NCBI GenBank assembly: GCA_015680905.1
Contig: CM027381.1
Location: forward strand, 63,415,501-63,479,500
Direction: 5' to 3'
Source: Coptis chinensis
Taxonomy: Eukaryota > Streptophyta > Magnoliopsida > Ranunculales > Ranunculaceae
DNA length: 64,000 bases
Below, one piece after another: positions 23,300 to 35,829 of this stretch. Made by a program: the position numbers and the translations under genes. The notes under the pieces are model-generated. The model did not search any database, was not told the origin of the DNA, and worked only from the letters and a program-made list of their open reading frames with translations. Every line of letters starts with the position of its first letter. Position 1 is the stretch's first letter.

Positions 23300-23750
23300 A
23301 ACCACAACACAAAGATATACCATGGTTCGGCCAATGGTGCCTACTTCCACAAGAGCTATTTCTTTATAAAGTGGGAAGGAAGATTACAATCTCTCCTTTC
23401 AGTCTCTCACCTTACTAGATCACTCTTATCTCTTTACAGGGTTGTCTCTCTATAAAAGTTATCTCTCAATCTTGATAGCTTTCAAGATTGGGTTTTCTCT
23501 GACTTTTGTGCTGCCTCTCATGTGTTTGCTGGGTGTTAGGTTTTGCCAAAAACTCTAACTCTTATTGCAAATTCGCGGTCCCAATTTTCTTCTGAAAATA
23601 GACTTGCGCAAGACTGCAAGACTAAGTCGAAATGCTGGTCGCTACCGAAGGTACTGGAAGTCTTCCACGGCATGGGCGCGGGTCGCGCTATGACATTTCC
23701 ATGCAGAATGAACTTCATTTTCTCTCCTCATGTGAGGGATAACACCAACA
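23300..23750 (-). repeat. Ty1/copia 3' LTR, truncated
   Basis: Matches 54170-54665 of the intact copia 5' LTR, with scattered differences. On the minus strand it begins TGTTGGTGTTATCCC at 23750 and lacks the last 165 or so bases, because the plus-strand LTR element was inserted at 23299/23300. The missing end is expected left of that element's other LTR, outside the window. Confidence 0.85.
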
Positions 23751-23765
23751 ATCTCCCCCTCTCGA
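23751..23765 (-). promoter_or_regulatory. Polypurine tract of the copia element
   Basis: Minus-strand GAGAGGGGGAGAT touching the LTR start TGTTGG. Confidence 0.75.
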
Positions 23766-23851
23766 ACAGTGAGGGGGCTTCCTCCATGCAATTTCCAAAT
23801 CAACAGAGGAGGTGCGGTCGCCATTTCGCAATAGCACAACAAATATCAAAT

Positions 23852-26800
23852 TTACCTTCGTAAGACTTTGGTCATCATATCCGACCCGTTCTTGTCGGTA
23901 TGGATCTTCTCGATACACAAATGTTTGTCTTCGAGTACTTCTCTAATCCAATGATAACGCACGTGTATGTGTTTGGATCTAGAATGAAAACTCAGATTCT
24001 TGCTAAAATGGATGGTGCTCTGACTGTCACATAGAACTACAAACTGTTTCTGCTTTAGCCCTAGTTCGTCGAAGAACCTATTCATCCATAGTAACTCTTT
24101 GCAACACTTAGTGGCTGCAATATACTCGGCTTCTGTAGTGGAGAGGGCAACACACTTTTGCAACTTTGATTGCCAAGAAACCGCCCCCTAAAAAGTAACC
24201 GATAACCGTGAGGTGGACTTCATCGAGTCAACATCACCGCCATGTTTGCATCGGTAGCCTTCAAGTAAGGGCTTACTTCCACCAAAGCACAAACACGATT
24301 TGGAAGTGCTTTTGAGATATCTCAATATCCACTTAACACCTTCCCAATGCTCCTTCCCCGGATTTGATAGAAATCGACTTACAACGCCCACGGCGAAAGC
24401 TATATTCGGTCGTGTATACACCATTGCGCATATCAGTCAGCCATCATGGGATGCATAATAAATCTTTTTCCATCCGACTCTGCTCATGCTCACCCCTTTA
24501 GACACATCTCTTTGGTTATGAACCGCCACCAAGTGGGATAACCGACTAGCTTCGCTTGATCCATGTTGAATCTCTTCAACACCTTCTTAATGTAACTTTC
24601 TTGAGAAAGCCACAAATTCCCACTCTTTCTGTCACGAGTGATCCACATCCCAAGTATTTGCTTTGCTTGACCCAAATCCTTCATCTCAAAGGACTTACTC
24701 AAGTCTTTTCTTCAGTTTGATATCTTGTTGATGTTTGGGCCAACTATCAACATATCATCCATATATAGCAATAATACTATGAAATCCCAATCGTGAAATC
24801 TCTCAACAAACACACAATGATCGGAAGCGTACTTCTTATATCCTTGCTTCGCCATAAAGGAATCAAACTTTATGTACCAATGCCTCTCGTGCTTGTTTCA
24901 ACCCATACAAGCTATTTATCGCCTTGCATACTAGGTGCTCCTTTGCCTTTGACCTCAAACCCTTTTGGTTGGTCCATGTAGACATCTTCTTCAAGGTCTC
25001 CATGAAGAAAGATTGTCTTAACATCTAGCTGCTCAACCTCTAGGTTCATACTTGCGGTCATACCCAATACCACCCGGATAGAAGTCATCTTCACTACAGG
25101 AGAGAAAATCTCATCAAAGTCAATCCCTTTTCTTTTGACCAATCCTTTCACAACAAGGCGAAGCTTTGTGCCTTGGGTGAGGATTGTTCTTTTCATGTTT
25201 GACTTTGTATATCCATTTATTCTTGAGAATTTTTCGCCCCTCATGCGGTTTCTCAAATAACTCATAAGTGTGATTCTTATGCAAAGAATCCATCTCGCCA
25301 TGCATGGCCTTCAACCACTTTTCTTTGTCTGTACCTTCAAGTGCCTCTTGATAGTACATAGGTTATCCACCATCCGATAATAGCACGTACGTATGTGGTG
25401 GATACCGGGTTGAAGCTAGTCTCTCTCGCTTTGACCTCCTTGCCCTATCTCACCGGGTGCCTCGTGAGGATGCACTTCTGCTTGCTCTAGTGGTGGTTCA
25501 TGCATCTCATCTGCATCTTCTATACCAATAGGTTCTATCCTATCATGAGCAATAAGTTCTCATAATGAGCTTCAAACTCATGGTTCTCTCAGATTCTCAA
25601 TGCCTTTTGCACGCTCCACGTTAGGAACTTCTCGGTTCTCAATCAACAAGATCATCAGAAAGCATGTAGTTTCTCACCCTCCTCAAAGTCTCAAGCATGG
25701 TTTGGTCTTCCAGAACACAACATCTCGACTTCGATTACCTTCTTGTTAATCGGATCATAGAGTTTGTAACCAAACTTTTCATCTCCATAACCTAGAAAAA
25801 TGCACTGCTTGGCTTTGTCATCAAGCTTGGATCTTTCATCCTTCGGAATATGCACAAATGCCTTGCACCCAAATACCCTCAAGTATCCATAATCAATATC
25901 TCTGCTTGACCATACTCTCTCTGGATAATCACTATTCAGAGGCTTTGACGGCGACAGGTTGATCACATGCACGGCTGTACGCATTGCTTCTACCCAGTAG
26001 GTTCTAGGTAGCTTAGAGTGAGATAGCATGCATCTCATATCTCTACAATGGTACGGTTCATTCTCTCTACTATTCCATTCTGTTGCGGTGTCTTAGGAAC
26101 GGTCTACTCATGACAAATCCCATGACTCTGGCAATACTCTTCAAACGGCCCAATGTACTCACCCCCATTATCTGAGCGAATACACTTCAAGAACTTCCCA
26201 GTCTCTCTTTCCACCATGCTGTGGAATTTCTCAAACACGCCAAGTACTTCATCCTTGGTCTTCAGACTATAGGCCCATATCTTTCTTGACGCATCATCAA
26301 TGAAGGTCACGAAGTATAAAGCTCCCCCATGGGACTTCACTTTTATATGACCACATAAGTCTGTGTGCACTAGTTCAAGGACATTGTCCTTTCTGTGAGA
26401 CGGGAATCTTTGGAAAGACACCCTGTGTTGCTTTCCTACCAAACAGTGAGTACATGTATTTAAATGTGTACCTTTGATGTCTGGCAAGGCCTTCTGCTTA
26501 GCAAGAACTTCCATCCTTTTTATGCCCATGTGACACAGTCTCTTGTGCCACAGTTCGGAGGAAGCTTCTTCTTCTGCAACATTCACTTCTGCTTTACACA
26601 AACTAGCCTGTGTTTTGTAAAGAGAGCAAACTAGTTTCTTCCCTCTGGCTGCTACAATGGAACCTCTCGCCGCCTTCCATACCCCGCTACCAAACAAGTT
26701 TACAAAGCCATCGCCATCTAATTTCCCAAAATTTAAATTAGGGCTTAACCAGATGTCGTGGACATGTCTTACATCCTTGAGTGTCAAGGTGTAGCCGACA

Positions 26801-26955
26801 TTGGTTCCTACATGAACATTTCTAATGCCTATAATCTTCGAGACGCTACTATTACCTATCCTCACTTCACCATATTCACCACAGCTGTAGGTAGTGAAGA
26901 ATCCCCTGTGCGGTGTGACATGATAGGATGCTTCAGATCTATCAACCACTCAGAT
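23852..26955 (-). pseudogene. Ty1/copia pol, copy 2 (protease, integrase, RT, RNase H)
   Basis: More complete than copy 1. Minus-strand order: protease remnant ASYHVTPHRGFF (near 26930), zinc region LWHKRLCHMGIKR, integrase with HTDLCG and RSDNGGEY (two catalytic Asp, 26104-26949), integrase C-terminal VFGCKAFVHIPKDERSKLDD (25691-26038), RT with KWLKAMHGEMDSLHKNHTYEL, FDEIFSPVVKMTSIRVVLGM and the YMDDM site (24751-24765), then RNase H with ALSTTEAEYIAATKCCKELL and CDSQSTIH (23852-24163). This is the full Ty1/copia domain order ahead of the polypurine tract. Separate frames and stops show it is inactive as written. Confidence 0.88.
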
Positions 26956-26956
26956 C

Positions 26957-27703
26957 CTAACATGAGGTACTAAGACAGCACACACCACAATCTGACACAA
27001 TTCCCACTAGATCGTCGACTAGTGCAGTAGTATCTTTGCCTGTGCTTCCATTCCTCTGCACCATGTCTTCATGTACACAATTATTCTTCTCATCCCTCTT
27101 CAGTGTTCTGCACTCATATCTGAAGTGACCCTTGGTGGCATAATAGTAGCATTGCCTCTCTGCCTTAGGAGTTCTAGCTTCACCCCTAGATTTACTTCTG
27201 TCATCACCTCTAGAACGAGATGGTTTTTTGCTTTTACCTCTCCCCCGTTTCTCTGTGAAAAGGATCTCTGAGTGAGAGGAGCTGCATTTTGAACTCCTTC
27301 TAGTCTCCTCATTCAACAAAGACGTGGTAGCCATCTCCATGGTAACAATTCCATCCTTGGCTGCTCCATGTAGAGAGACTGCTAATGTCTCCCAACTTTC
27401 AGGTAGAGAGCCTAATAGAAACAAAGCCTTAACTTCGTCTCCCAAATCAATCTTCATCAAATGCATCTGATTGATGATATTCTGTAATTCGTTAATATGC
27501 TCAGACATTGAAGAACCTTCTTGGTACTTCGTGTTGGAAAACTTCTTAACGGCCAGCACTTTGTTTCCGCCCGACTTCCTCTCATAAAAGTCTTCGAAGT
27601 TTCTTCCACAAGCCAAAAGTCAGTAGTCTCTTGGGATACATAGTGAAAGTCACCGTCAGAAATCCAATCGGCCGTTAATGTACCCAATTGATTTTCTCAC
27701 AAG
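26957..27703 (-). pseudogene. Ty1/copia gag, copy 2 (main part)
   Basis: Near-identical to 2168-2903, including the altered zinc knuckle CYYYATKGHFRYEC; 26957-27590 shows virtually no differences from 2168-2800. The frame is open for about 200 codons and is then cut by the Athila LTR at 27704. The N-terminal remainder lies at 53725-53910. Confidence 0.85.
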
Positions 27704-29163
27704 GATATCCATTTTTACTACGTTAGAGATTGTCTCTAATTTGACAATAAAGTGCAAATTCAAAGTTTCCTTACTCACAAAAATTCGTGTTCATATAGTT
27801 GGAGTAAAGATTCGATCTAACCTAAAGTCTAAGACAACTACAACTTGGTTTTTACTCTTAGGGAACTACTGAGTAAGTTTAAATACTAATACTAGGTTTC
27901 TTTTCTACAAAAACATAAACACAAAATTAAGTTTCAAGTGAATGCAACTAAAACACAATACGATTTACTAAAAGAAAATATGGAGAGTTAATCCTCCTCA
28001 TGTGAAGTTAACTTTTGTTGTTGATTTTAATAAGTTTATTTTATTCTTCCTAGAACTCATAGACAAGTCTAATAGAAGAAAACTTGATCTCTAACATGTA
28101 TGGCTCATCTCTAAGCTCATACATACTAGCAAGTGGAACCAAAGTAATGACTTATCTCTAAGCTCATCACTTTGATCCCTAACTAGACACTACACCAACT
28201 ATCATTTTGGGATAGGGTGTAGGTCTAGTTGTTCTTCCAAAATAACCCACCAAACCAACAACAAAGATTTTTCCCTCACATGAGTTTTATTAACTCCCCA
28301 AGGGGAAGTTAGCTCATGATCCTTGGGATGAAGGATTACAAGTTAGAAAGTACAAAAAGGGAGAGAGAAAAAGGAAATAGAAGACTAATTATCTAACTCA
28401 CTTGCTTTTGATTTATTTTCAACTAGAAGAAAACCAAAGTTTCCTCCATTAAAACTATTACAAGCTTTTCTTACAAAACTAAAACTAAATAATAAAAATG
28501 ACTAAGGAACTAAAATAATACAAGGTAAGGAAAAGAAGTCAAGGGAGTAAATGGAGTGTCCCCCCCCCCCTTGTTTTGTTTTCTTCTCCATTTGAGAGAA
28601 ATCTCATTTCCTCCCATGTGAAACATCAAACCACATTTACTTCATTTTTATCCACCACATTAAAACAAAGTGACACCTTTGCCTTTTTTTTTCAATTAAC
28701 ACCTAATCTAATTAATTACATGCAAGGTGTCAACTTTGCACCAATAATTTGTCATTTTTGTCTTGACATGCTCCATGATTGATGACTCATCCAATCTTGT
28801 AGGCCCAAGATAGTGGTCCTATGTGCAATCCAGTATGGCGGTCCGATCTTTGGGCAATTTTACAACTTCCCGCCTATGCGTAGAGTTCATCGCCTCGATT
28901 GTCCGAAAGCAGCTCACTTGTCGATTCAGAGTCCCGGTTCAAGAGGTAGGAGCTTCGTAGTTTGATGCTTCAGCACGGATTTGGAAGAATTCATATATAT
29001 GTCGCTCCTCGCTTTTATCGCAGGTTTAAATAATATTTCCATGTTTATCGCTAATACCTGCAAAAGTATGAAAACATATTTATTTCATGATTATTAAACA
29101 TATAATTAACCAAATTTATATGTCTCAAATTGGGTTTCATAATACACTTTTGGGTGCTTATCA
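27704..29163 (-). repeat. Athila 3' LTR, copy 2
   Basis: 1460 bp against 1463 bp for the 5' LTR (52262-53724). Differences include a longer C run near 28561 and substitutions around CAG/CTG words at 28800-29050. Minus-strand start TGATAAGCACCC. Confidence 0.92.
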
Positions 29164-29204
29164 CACTACCCCTAAACAAAGACTTTGCTTGTCCTCAAGC
29201 AAAG
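29164..29204 (-). promoter_or_regulatory. Athila polypurine tract and adjacent hairpin, copy 2
   Basis: Minus-strand TTTAGGGGTAGTG (29164-29176) followed, away from the LTR, by the perfect inverted repeat CTTTGCTTG/CAAGCAAAG with loop TCCT (29183-29204). Confidence 0.65.
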
Positions 29205-30936
29205 AAGAGACATTAAAACGATAAGTGGCCAAAATGTGTAGTCCTAACTAATTCTCGCTTTAGCAGAGTGCGGTTGCATCGACCATATGCAACAGTATCT
29301 TTAAACCACTAGGAATTCCCTAGTGGACGAAGTTATAGCCTCGTGAGAGTTTTTCGTGAGAAGATACTCACAAACTTCATTTATACTACAACAACGACTC
29401 AAAGGAAAACTCGCTTTCCTAAATTAATCTCGATATCCATACATCTCCTTAGCAGGAACGAGGATTGATTTCTTTGAAACTCAAGTTAATATGTATTCAA
29501 TAATTAAAACATCTACATATGATCATGCATGCAGCTTAACTTTTCATTGAAATGTACTAGTAGTGTTGTTTCAATCCTTTGAGAGTGCACCTAAACGGGG
29601 TTCTCACAGTATGTGTCAAAACACAATTTCACTCAAAAATTTTCCACTCGTGTTTTGTTAACTCCAAGTAGCAAGGGGCACATTTCCTCACATCTCAATG
29701 ACAGTCAGAGGAGCCGATGTCGATCAATCTCGTCTACTACTTATTATCACACCACCCTACTCCTAATTGAGCTAGATGTCTTTATTAGGTATTGTGGGGC
29801 TTAGGTGATAGTGTACAAGAAAATGGAAATGGATAATCAAAATTTACGAGTATGAGAGAATAGGGTCTTCATATATTTACACTAGAGAAATCCTTGTTTT
29901 CTTTCCTTCTTCTAACTGAGTTTTCCAACCTTGTTCTTAAGCTTCTAATGGATTTATTTATTTTCTTTTTATTTTTTTATTTTATCTAGATGGCTTAAGA
30001 ACATGATTCTATTTTTCTTTCCTGAAGCAAGTAACTGACTTTTATTTGGGACAAGTCTTTCTCTTTATTCTTTCCACATTTCATCCTATTTCTCATACTC
30101 ATGACTTAGGTAGGTTCTTTTATTTGGTTTAATAGATGGGTAAGGATTTTTTTTTTGGTGAAAGTGAAAGGTTTGATGAAATGTTCAGTGGAGTGACTAG
30201 CGGTAAAATTTGTAACAGGTAAGAATTTTTAGCTATGTCGATCCAAAGATGGCCTAAATTCTCGCCTAGGATTCGGCTGGTGATCAAGTAAGTAGATGCG
30301 TGATTTTCTCTAATCGGAAAAGCTACTCCTCCGTGGTCATCACACACAAAATCACTCATGTCAAGGTTTTGGTTAGATTCTCACAGGATTTATAGTTTAA
30401 GTAACTAACCGTTGGTTCCGAAACTTACCGCTATGTACAATCGATGATACTCAAGACATGAATGTTCATGAAAAGATGTATAAACTATTGCATACATATT
30501 ATCTTAAGTTTCTTAAAACAAATCCTAATTTGATACTAATGTGAGATTTCTAGACAATTTTCATCATTGAAAAGGAAACAAGACTTTGTCACTAAGTACA
30601 ATTATTAACTTGAAAATAAAAACTATATACAAAAGTTACAATTTGCCTAATATTTGCTACAGGGTTAAAGCACCCCCAAATGTAATGATGCTTAGTCCTC
30701 GGCATCAACAATTAAAGAGAGAAAGTACCGAGAACCGCGGAGCAAAATTAGGGCTAGATTGTCGAACAAAAGGTTGGAGAACATAATATATTATTCAAAA
30801 GAACAATAAAATATTTAATTGCACACTAAACATAGCACACCTAAATAATGAAAACAATAGCTTACTTAAACATGAAAAACAATAGCACACCAAACATAAG
30901 GTTTAGCTAGATATATGTACAATGACAAGCTCAAGT
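29205..30936 (-). other. Athila 3' non-coding region, copy 2
   Basis: Collinear with 4347-6092; no coding frame seen. Confidence 0.7.
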
Positions 30937-31941
30937 TTACCATCCAAATAGATGTGAAGGTCTCAAGGCCCTCTTTAAGGAAATGCATTTCCTTAGCATT
31001 GTGCCAAAAGATAATAGTCCGCCAAATTTCTGCCCATTCTTCATCTCCGTGATTTTCAAATGTTTCTTCATATTTTCATCCTTCGGTAACAAATCTAACA
31101 TGTCTCGTGTACCGAAATGGACGCCTCCATTGCCGAAACCTCAATGAATGAATGATTCTCGCTTTGCGGGCACATAGAATCTACCTTGACCCAGTCCATG
31201 AAAAGTAGCCGCAAACCGTGGGAAATGTGTCTTCATGATTCGCAAGCAAAGGACCGATAAAAGTATATATATACTGATCTTGAAAAGTGCGAGCTTCGCT
31301 TCAGGTTGGAGATAACAAACCTAAGATGTTAAATAATGTATGACCTTGAGCCGCTGCAATCAATAACGACGCAGCAATTTCATTGGCGAGAGAAAATACC
31401 AATCTCCCATAATGTTCGAGTACAAATAACATCGCAAATTCCCCATGTTCATGGTCATGCTTGCTAATGGAATGGTGATGTCGCGCCATGGCACATGGCC
31501 ATTTCCTTCTTGTTTAATCTCAAGACCATCACTATAAGAGTCGCGAAACGCTTGCCACTGAAAGGAACGGTAAGAATTATGATAGATGTAATGCCATGAT
31601 GCAGCATGTTCGTGGTATGGAAGATCCAAAGTTAGGGCAAGTTGTTGTTCAGAAAAGATGTGAGGTGTGTCACCAACTAGGATTGTGAACTCGTGTAAGT
31701 AGAAACCATGCGCATGGTTGAATGCTGGTGTGTCTTCCATATTAGCATAAAAGTATACAGCCAAACTCGGAGAATAAGTTTGGTCAGGTTGAAGAATTAG
31801 GGTAGACCACCCGATGTTTCTAATGTAGTCACGGAAAAGATGGCCATAGGTATTGGAATCCATCATAGACTGAAAGGATTGCTCAGGAATGAGTTTGGGA
31901 GATACCATGTTTGATGAAGATGCAATTGATGAAGATGCCAT
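30937..31941 (-). pseudogene. Athila extra ORF c, copy 2
   Basis: ATG at 31941 starts MASSSIASSSNMVSPKLIP; open for about 190 codons through YGHLFRDYIRNIGWSTL, YSPSLAVYFYANMEDT, FTILVGDTPHIFSEQQ and PLASMTMNMGNLRCYLYS, then broken near 31360; the C-terminal part continues in other frames to 30937. The block YS...L..FY.. followed some 25-30 residues later by a hydrophobic/Pro segment is shared with ORFs a and b. No catalytic motif or clear membrane helix is visible. Located where Athila elements carry an env-like ORF, but I cannot show that it is an envelope protein. Confidence 0.65.
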
Positions 31942-32193
31942 AGTGGATGAAGTAAAGAAATAGGTAACGACAAAGGCAAACTGGATGGATAAATGAGTAT
32001 GTAAGAAAATAGACCCTCTTGTAAGCACATGTTAAAATTATATTAGTCACAACGCAAATGATGACAATCTTATTAAGCATTTCATACAAAAGAAGACACA
32101 AAGATAAGACAAAATTCATAATACGACGAAAAATGTAATAACATATACGATTATTTGTTTATTGACTTAGTAATATTATAAAATTATGGATTA

Positions 32194-33601
32194 TTATGTT
32201 GATCTTGGAGATGCATATCGTGCACCGTGATCGCTTAGTTCTTCCATTTGTTGGCCGAGCTGCATCTGAATGTCCCCTTGGCTAGCAGAGAGTGTAGTTT
32301 GATTTTCCATAAGGAGAGCGTGATTCTGCAAGGACCGAGAATGATTTTCCAAGATTTCCTCCTGTTCAACATCATGCTTTGTTTGACGTTCTTGGAAATC
32401 CTTAAGAGTTGTAATGATGATATTCTGACGAGCGTGTAGTTCCCGCATGCCGTGATGAAGAAATCGAATGCCTTCCATGGGATTAAAAAACTTTAGCATG
32501 GCATTTTCATCAAAGAAACGGTCAGGGTTTGAGCTTGGGTCGTTCCGTTCATCTGTCAGAGTATCAAGAGTCCAAAAACCAATGGAGTAGTAGGGCAGGG
32601 ATCGGTCGGGTTCGGGTCGGATATGGCTATATCCGAATCCAAATTCGAATAATTTCAGAGTATCCGAATCCGAATCCGAACCCGATTATATCCGAAATTT
32701 AATATCCGAATTCGACCTGAACCCGACCGAATCCGACTAACCCGATCGGATAACACAAAAAAATTCAAAAAAAACCCAAAAATTATATCCGAATCCGAAC
32801 CCGAGCCCGACATACCCGAGCCTGAATTCGACCCGAATACATAAACGGATATGAAAATCGACCCAAACCTGATGTATTCGGTAATCGGGTCGGGAGACCC
32901 GACCCGATTCCCTGCCCTATGGAGTAGTCTGTTTGGAGTACGCTAATATGTGCTATTTGAAGTGGTGTTTCTGGAGAAATGACTAGATAACCCCAACGCA
33001 TCATAATTTGCATGACTAAAGTGGGTAGAGGTAGAGGTGTTGACTTTCTTGTTTTCCTGGTGATCACGTTCTAGAGGTGTTGGATTAGACAAAAATCATC
33101 TCTTTGAGTCTGCAAAATCCAAAGCAGGTGAAGTTGAGTCTTTGTGACTTCTGATTGGTGAGATGTACCGATCACATTGTGTCCCAACCAGTGGAGCACA
33201 ACTCGTTGATTCTGTTTCAAAGAGCGATGAAGAACAACGTGATGTCTATTTCCCACTTCGCCATAAGATATGGTAGCTCTTAGTAAACTTTTGACAGAAT
33301 CAAATGATGACTCTGGAAAAAGGCACTCCTGGGTAGTCATTGGTATTTGAAGTATGTCGGAGATAATTTCCCTACTCAATTCCAATCGTTGTCCATAAGC
33401 ATTGAAGTAGAATTTTCCATTCTCAGGTTCTATAAATTGGTAGAACATCAAAACCAATTCTTGGGAATAACAAGCTGCTGAATGATATAGAAGAGGCCTC
33501 CATCCCCACATATTATTTCGTGTCAAAATAAGGATAAAATCGCCATCTTCCAAAACTTTTAGGTAGTCTTTCTCGGGCATTATTTTTCTTGGTTGATCCA
33601 T
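32194..33601 (-). pseudogene. Athila extra ORF b, copy 2, split by a MITE
   Basis: ATG at 33601 (MDQPRKIMPEKDYLKVLEDG); open for 176 codons with YSQELVLMFYQFIEPENGKF, LSREIISDILQIPMT and a basic/His-rich stretch. The C-terminal half resumes after the MITE: NPMEGIRFLHHGMRELHARQ, then a Gln/Glu-rich, probably coiled-coil part to the stop at 32194. The NPMEG...M pattern matches PMEALRHM of ORF a. Removing the MITE and one target duplication would rejoin the two halves in sense. A TATA-like box lies about 65 bases before the ATG. Function unknown. Confidence 0.65.
32591..32919. mobile_element. hAT-type MITE (329 bp)
   Basis: Terminal inverted repeats TAGGGCAGGGA / TCCCTGCCCTA, flanked by the 8-bp direct repeat TGGAGTAG at 32583-32590 and 32920-32927. 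Eight-base target duplications and TAGGG-type ends are the hAT signature. The interior is a dense array of CCGAA/CCCGA words with no coding capacity. It is present in both copies of the Athila segment, so it predates the duplication. Confidence 0.85.
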
Positions 33602-33663
33602 TGGTAGTATTATCGAGGGAAGGATAGTGAGAATTGTTTGAATGAGAATGGCTGAAAAAGAAG

Positions 33664-33674
33664 AGATTTATAGC
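33664..33674 (-). promoter_or_regulatory. TATA box-like site before extra ORF b, copy 2
   Basis: Coding-strand GGCTATAAATC, unchanged from 8769-8778 in copy 1. Confidence 0.35.
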
Positions 33675-34029
33675 CAATCTATGAGTCCAGCACTAACTGA
33701 TTCCAAGTGTAGTTAATGACCCATGTGATTATGAATAGCAACAATGGGGATTCATAGTAAGTCCCTGTTATGTCGATTTCCAAAACAATTAATGAGATGT
33801 TTCAATGTTAGAAAATACGGAGGAAAGTTTCACAGGGTAGTTAGACTTACACGTAATTTCAGAAATGATTATCGACCTCGAATAGCATATGGATAGAATA
33901 ATCGAAATGCATGTGTGACAAGTGTTATGCTGCACCTTGTAGCGCATTAACGATCTTCTCCTCGAACAAAGATGAGTATCAATTAATTAATTTGGTAAGT
34001 TTTGGATGGTCTTTCTTTGTTATGGTTTG

Positions 34030-34035
34030 TTTATT

Positions 34036-34083
<48 letters not shown>

Positions 34084-34107
34084 TATTTTTTTTATTTATT
34101 TTTTTTA
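34030..34107. repeat. (TTA)n microsatellite, copy 2
   Basis: About 17 TTA units bordered by TTTA units and T runs; length differs from 9133-9200. Confidence 0.9.
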
Positions 34108-34250
34108 AGAGGAAAAGACAACTAATATACACAAATATTTAATACAAAACTTCTCCATTTAATACGTAACCGTACAAATGTTTGAGAATTATTTAACACA
34201 CCATAGTAATATACAAAATAAAAGTCAGAAAAAGAGATGGTTACATAGAT

Positions 34251-34371
34251 CTAGATGTTTTGGATTATGTTATGCATGAGTGACAGGAGAATAATGATAA
34301 ACACCGCTATCACCGAATCATGTGGATAGCCCATTCGCTTGCTCCTTTTCCCATCGCTCGATTGGATTCAT
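34251..34371 (-). pseudogene. Small membrane ORF, copy 2 (frame broken)
   Basis: Counterpart of 9351-9470. Starts MNPIERWEKEQ at 34371 but is one base longer, with altered words where copy 1 has ACTGTTAT and ACTGTGAT, so it stops early. Both differing sites contain CTG, which fits the error pattern seen across the duplication; the intact version may be the true one. TATA-like box at 34453-34461. Confidence 0.45.
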
Positions 34372-34841
34372 TATGATCAAGAAAATGAGAATTTGTGTGT
34401 GAAGTGTGAAGAGTGAGAGAAAGGGATGAGTGAAGGTGGAAAAGGAGAGTTGTATTTATAATTAGATTTCTGACCGTTGGGCTTCGATCGCTTTGATCAA
34501 ATCATTGGTTATGACCGTTAGGCTTTGAGAGTAGGCCTAATGCATCGAGGAACAAACTATATATTAGAAAGTACAATAATTGCATAACATAAATAATTTC
34601 TCATTCAAACCGTCCGAGATATAAAAAATTATGAGAAATCAACCGATATATAATATTTTTATCACAAGAAAACTAAAATGCAATGCATAAGGGAAATAAA
34701 TGACATAGTCATTTCTAAACCAAGGGAAATAAACAACCACCGGGAATCCTCCGGGTTAGCGTAAGATGAACTCGGTTTCTACGCCGCCGGCCCACGATGA
34801 ACTTCCGGGCCGAAATGACCGGTCCGAATGTGGCCTATAGA

Positions 34842-35808
34842 TCAGAAAGCAATTGATCTTAGAATTGCCGCCGATTTGCCATCATCATTCTCTGAAACGG
34901 CCTTGGCGATTGCGATTTTGGTTTGGAAGTCATTTTGGGAAGTAAGCATCTCTTCCCGATGAAGAAACATCCCGCGCATACTACTAGTGTTCATGTGTCT
35001 CAAGGCTTCCATGGGAGTGTTGATTCGGCGCGATGGTAGCCCCATTAAAACAGTCGGGTGGTGAAGGGGAGGAGGAGGTACGCTATCACGCCAATATCAT
35101 CTCTAGCTACCGGGTCCCAGTGGTCCGTAACACAAGTCTCGAAAATTCCAAAATTCTCGAAAGACCTTGTTGGAATGTAAGAGTAGCGGATCGAACCCTA
35201 AGTTAAGCATAAGTCGAGTAACAAGTACAACAAGAGGAGTCGACCTCGCTTGACGCTGTCATAAGAATATGGCCCGTGAAATGGACCATACAGAAAGTGT
35301 TCTTCTTCTCCCGAGGATCCACAAAGAGGTGCAAGAATGTCTTGTTCACGCCAAACGCCTTTGAAGTTCCAATGACGCCAGTATGCCGTATCGATTGAGT
35401 GACGACTAGTTGGTTTCGTCTGAGCGAGTGCTGGTACATGCAGTTTGAGCCATTATTGTACTCTCCCTCGAGAAGCGTGTCAAACATTAAGTCCCTCGTA
35501 GTCGGATACTCTGACAACAATAGGGTCGGACTATTAGAGTTTATTGGAATCTGTGCTGTATTCGATATTAACTCCAGCGTGAGTTCACGTTCCAACCCAT
35601 CCGCCGTAATCCAAAATTCATCACCCCGGAAACCTCCATTGTCATAAAATTTCAACACCAAATCTTAGGAATAATCAGCTGGAATTCGATGCAAGAGATA
35701 TTCCCACTCTCTACTAGCAATTTCCTCATCGAAAAATGGATGAAACATCCCGGAATTGTAAAGATTTTCAAAATTTCTCTCAACTGTGATTCTCCTTCGT
35801 GCTGCCAT
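34842..35808 (-). pseudogene. Athila extra ORF a, copy 2
   Basis: ATG at 35808 (MAARRRITVERNFENLYNSG). One TAA interrupts after 50 codons; then open for 152 codons: DLVLKFYDNGGFRGDEFWIT, LTLELISNTAQIPINSN, LMFDTLLEGEYNNGSNCMYQ, SIRHTGVIGTSKAFGVNKTF. The C-terminal part INTPMEALRHMNTSSMRGMF lies at 34842-35045 in another frame. The order FY motif, then IP motif, then PME motif is shared with ORF b, which argues for gene duplication within the element. Role unknown. Confidence 0.65.
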
Positions 35809-35829
35809 AGCAAGGTCTAGATGAATTTC

